Source of the DNA: Trichomonas tenax
Taxonomy: Eukaryota; Parabasalia; Trichomonadida; Trichomonadidae
DNA: 50,244 nt
Direction: 5' to 3'
Assembly (NCBI GenBank): GCA_023091735.1
Contig: JALKBU010000301.1
Location: 1-50,244 of the forward strand
The position numbers were made by a program, and so were the translations under genes. The first letter of the stretch is position 1. Each line of letters starts with the position of its first letter. Of this stretch, positions 49,827 to 50,244 are shown piece by piece. A model generated the notes under the pieces. It saw only the letters and a list, made by a program, of their open reading frames with translations, was not told the origin of the DNA and did not search any database.

Positions 49827-50244
49827 TTAATTCTTACAGTAAAGAGTTAATTTCTTACCTTTAACTATTTGTGTTTTCTTCGTAAATGCTTCATTAATTC
49901 CTTTTAATTTCGAAAAACCAATATTTGTAACATTCCTTCCAAAGTAATTATTATACATTTTGACTAAATCATTGATTTGGAGCCATCCGTCAGGAATGAC
50001 TTCAATAAATGAATTTAAATCTAACGTTAAGCTTAAATTTGGTTCAAGACTCACAGGCTCTTCGACTTTATTTTCTAGGGCTACGCCCGCGGCGCAAAGC
50101 GCCTTTTCTCTGATACGTTCAACCTTTTCTTTGGGCATTTGACCCTCACACATGGTGTTTTCTTCTTTCTCATTAAATAATTTTTCCTTTAACGATAAAT
50201 AATATTCTTCAAACCTTTGGTTTAATGTATTCGGTAATTCATCG
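49827..50244 (-). CDS. Hypothetical protein of the virus-like region, C-terminal 138 residues (runs off window)
   Basis: The frame is open to the window edge: upstream of the internal ATG at 50153 it reads LPNTLNQRFEEYYLSLKEKL with no stop, so the gene starts outside. The C-terminal 60 residues (DGWLQINDLVKMYNNYFGRN and on to GKKLTLYCKN) look like a small winged-helix domain of the kind found at the end of viral and plasmid primase-helicases; that is a weak inference. Double-hairpin element E is in frame inside it, encoding KALCAAGVAL. Confidence 0.55.
   Translation of the reverse strand, partial: DELPNTLNQRFEEYYLSLKEKLFNEKEENTMCEGQMPKEKVERIREKALCAAGVALENKVEEPVSLEPNLSLTLDLNSFIEVIPDGWLQINDLVKMYNNYFGRNVTNIGFSKLKGINEAFTKKTQIVKGKKLTLYCKN
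50078..50103. repeat. Double-hairpin element E (inside a coding region)
   Basis: Read on the minus strand: stem GGCGC/GCGCC with loop TTT, spacer GC, then stem GGGC/GCCC with loop GTA. In the same reading phase as element B. Confidence 0.75.

Noticed and set aside
1..50244. CRISPR arrays, rRNA genes and bacterial-type operons
   Set aside because: No regularly spaced identical repeats, no rRNA-like sequence, and the genes are eukaryotic in type.

Overview
Organism: the window reads as nuclear DNA of a parabasalid protist, most likely Trichomonas vaginalis or a close trichomonad. The grounds are AT-rich intergenic DNA, long uninterrupted genes with very short 5' leaders, initiator-like TCA elements 6-30 bases before start codons, and gene families typical of trichomonads (Rab GTPases, AGC and CAMK kinases, ankyrin/DUF3447 proteins, R2R3 Myb factors, giant coiled-coil proteins, multi-pass cyclase-like proteins). 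One probable 26-base spliceosomal intron is also present. The species call is inference.

Layout: 1-288 holds the start of an unknown gene and a tRNA-Pro(AGG) on the minus strand. 408-7.5 kb carries a multi-EF-hand protein, a coiled-coil protein and two small helical proteins. 7.7-13.4 kb carries a CARMIL-like leucine-rich-repeat protein and a Rab GTPase. 13.7-16.0 kb has an Akt-like AGC kinase whose PH domain is split by a frame change, and an R2R3 Myb factor. 17.6-20.5 kb is a decayed membrane cyclase-family gene. 21.3-24.4 kb has an SNF1/KIN-type kinase, an unknown protein and a MEMO1 homologue. 25.8-32.9 kb has an ankyrin protein, a BPI/TULIP protein fused to two PqiA-like membrane modules, and a CUE-Smr protein. 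33.8-35 kb is a decayed ankyrin/DUF3447 gene laced with simple repeats. 36.4-43.7 kb has a 1469-residue coiled-coil protein, a small zinc-knuckle gene with a probable micro-intron, and an Sfi1-like centrin-binding protein. A 986-bp hAT-like non-autonomous element (43.95-44.94 kb) lies directly in front of a GT61 glycosyltransferase gene.

47.2-50.24 kb is different in kind. It is very AT-rich, with small lysine-rich genes of no recognised host family, tandem repeats, three clusters of TACCAGGTA inverted repeats, and five short GC-rich double-hairpin elements, two of them in frame inside genes. I read it as the edge of a large virus-like element (Maverick/Polinton type is the leading guess). 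No hallmark gene lies inside the window, so that class is not proven.

The strongest leads are the double-hairpin elements, the TULIP-PqiA fusion (a possible single-chain version of the bacterial PqiA/LetA lipid-transport systems) and the micro-intron gene. Several start codons were moved to the first ATG where the longest open frame begins at TTG or lies upstream of a better start.
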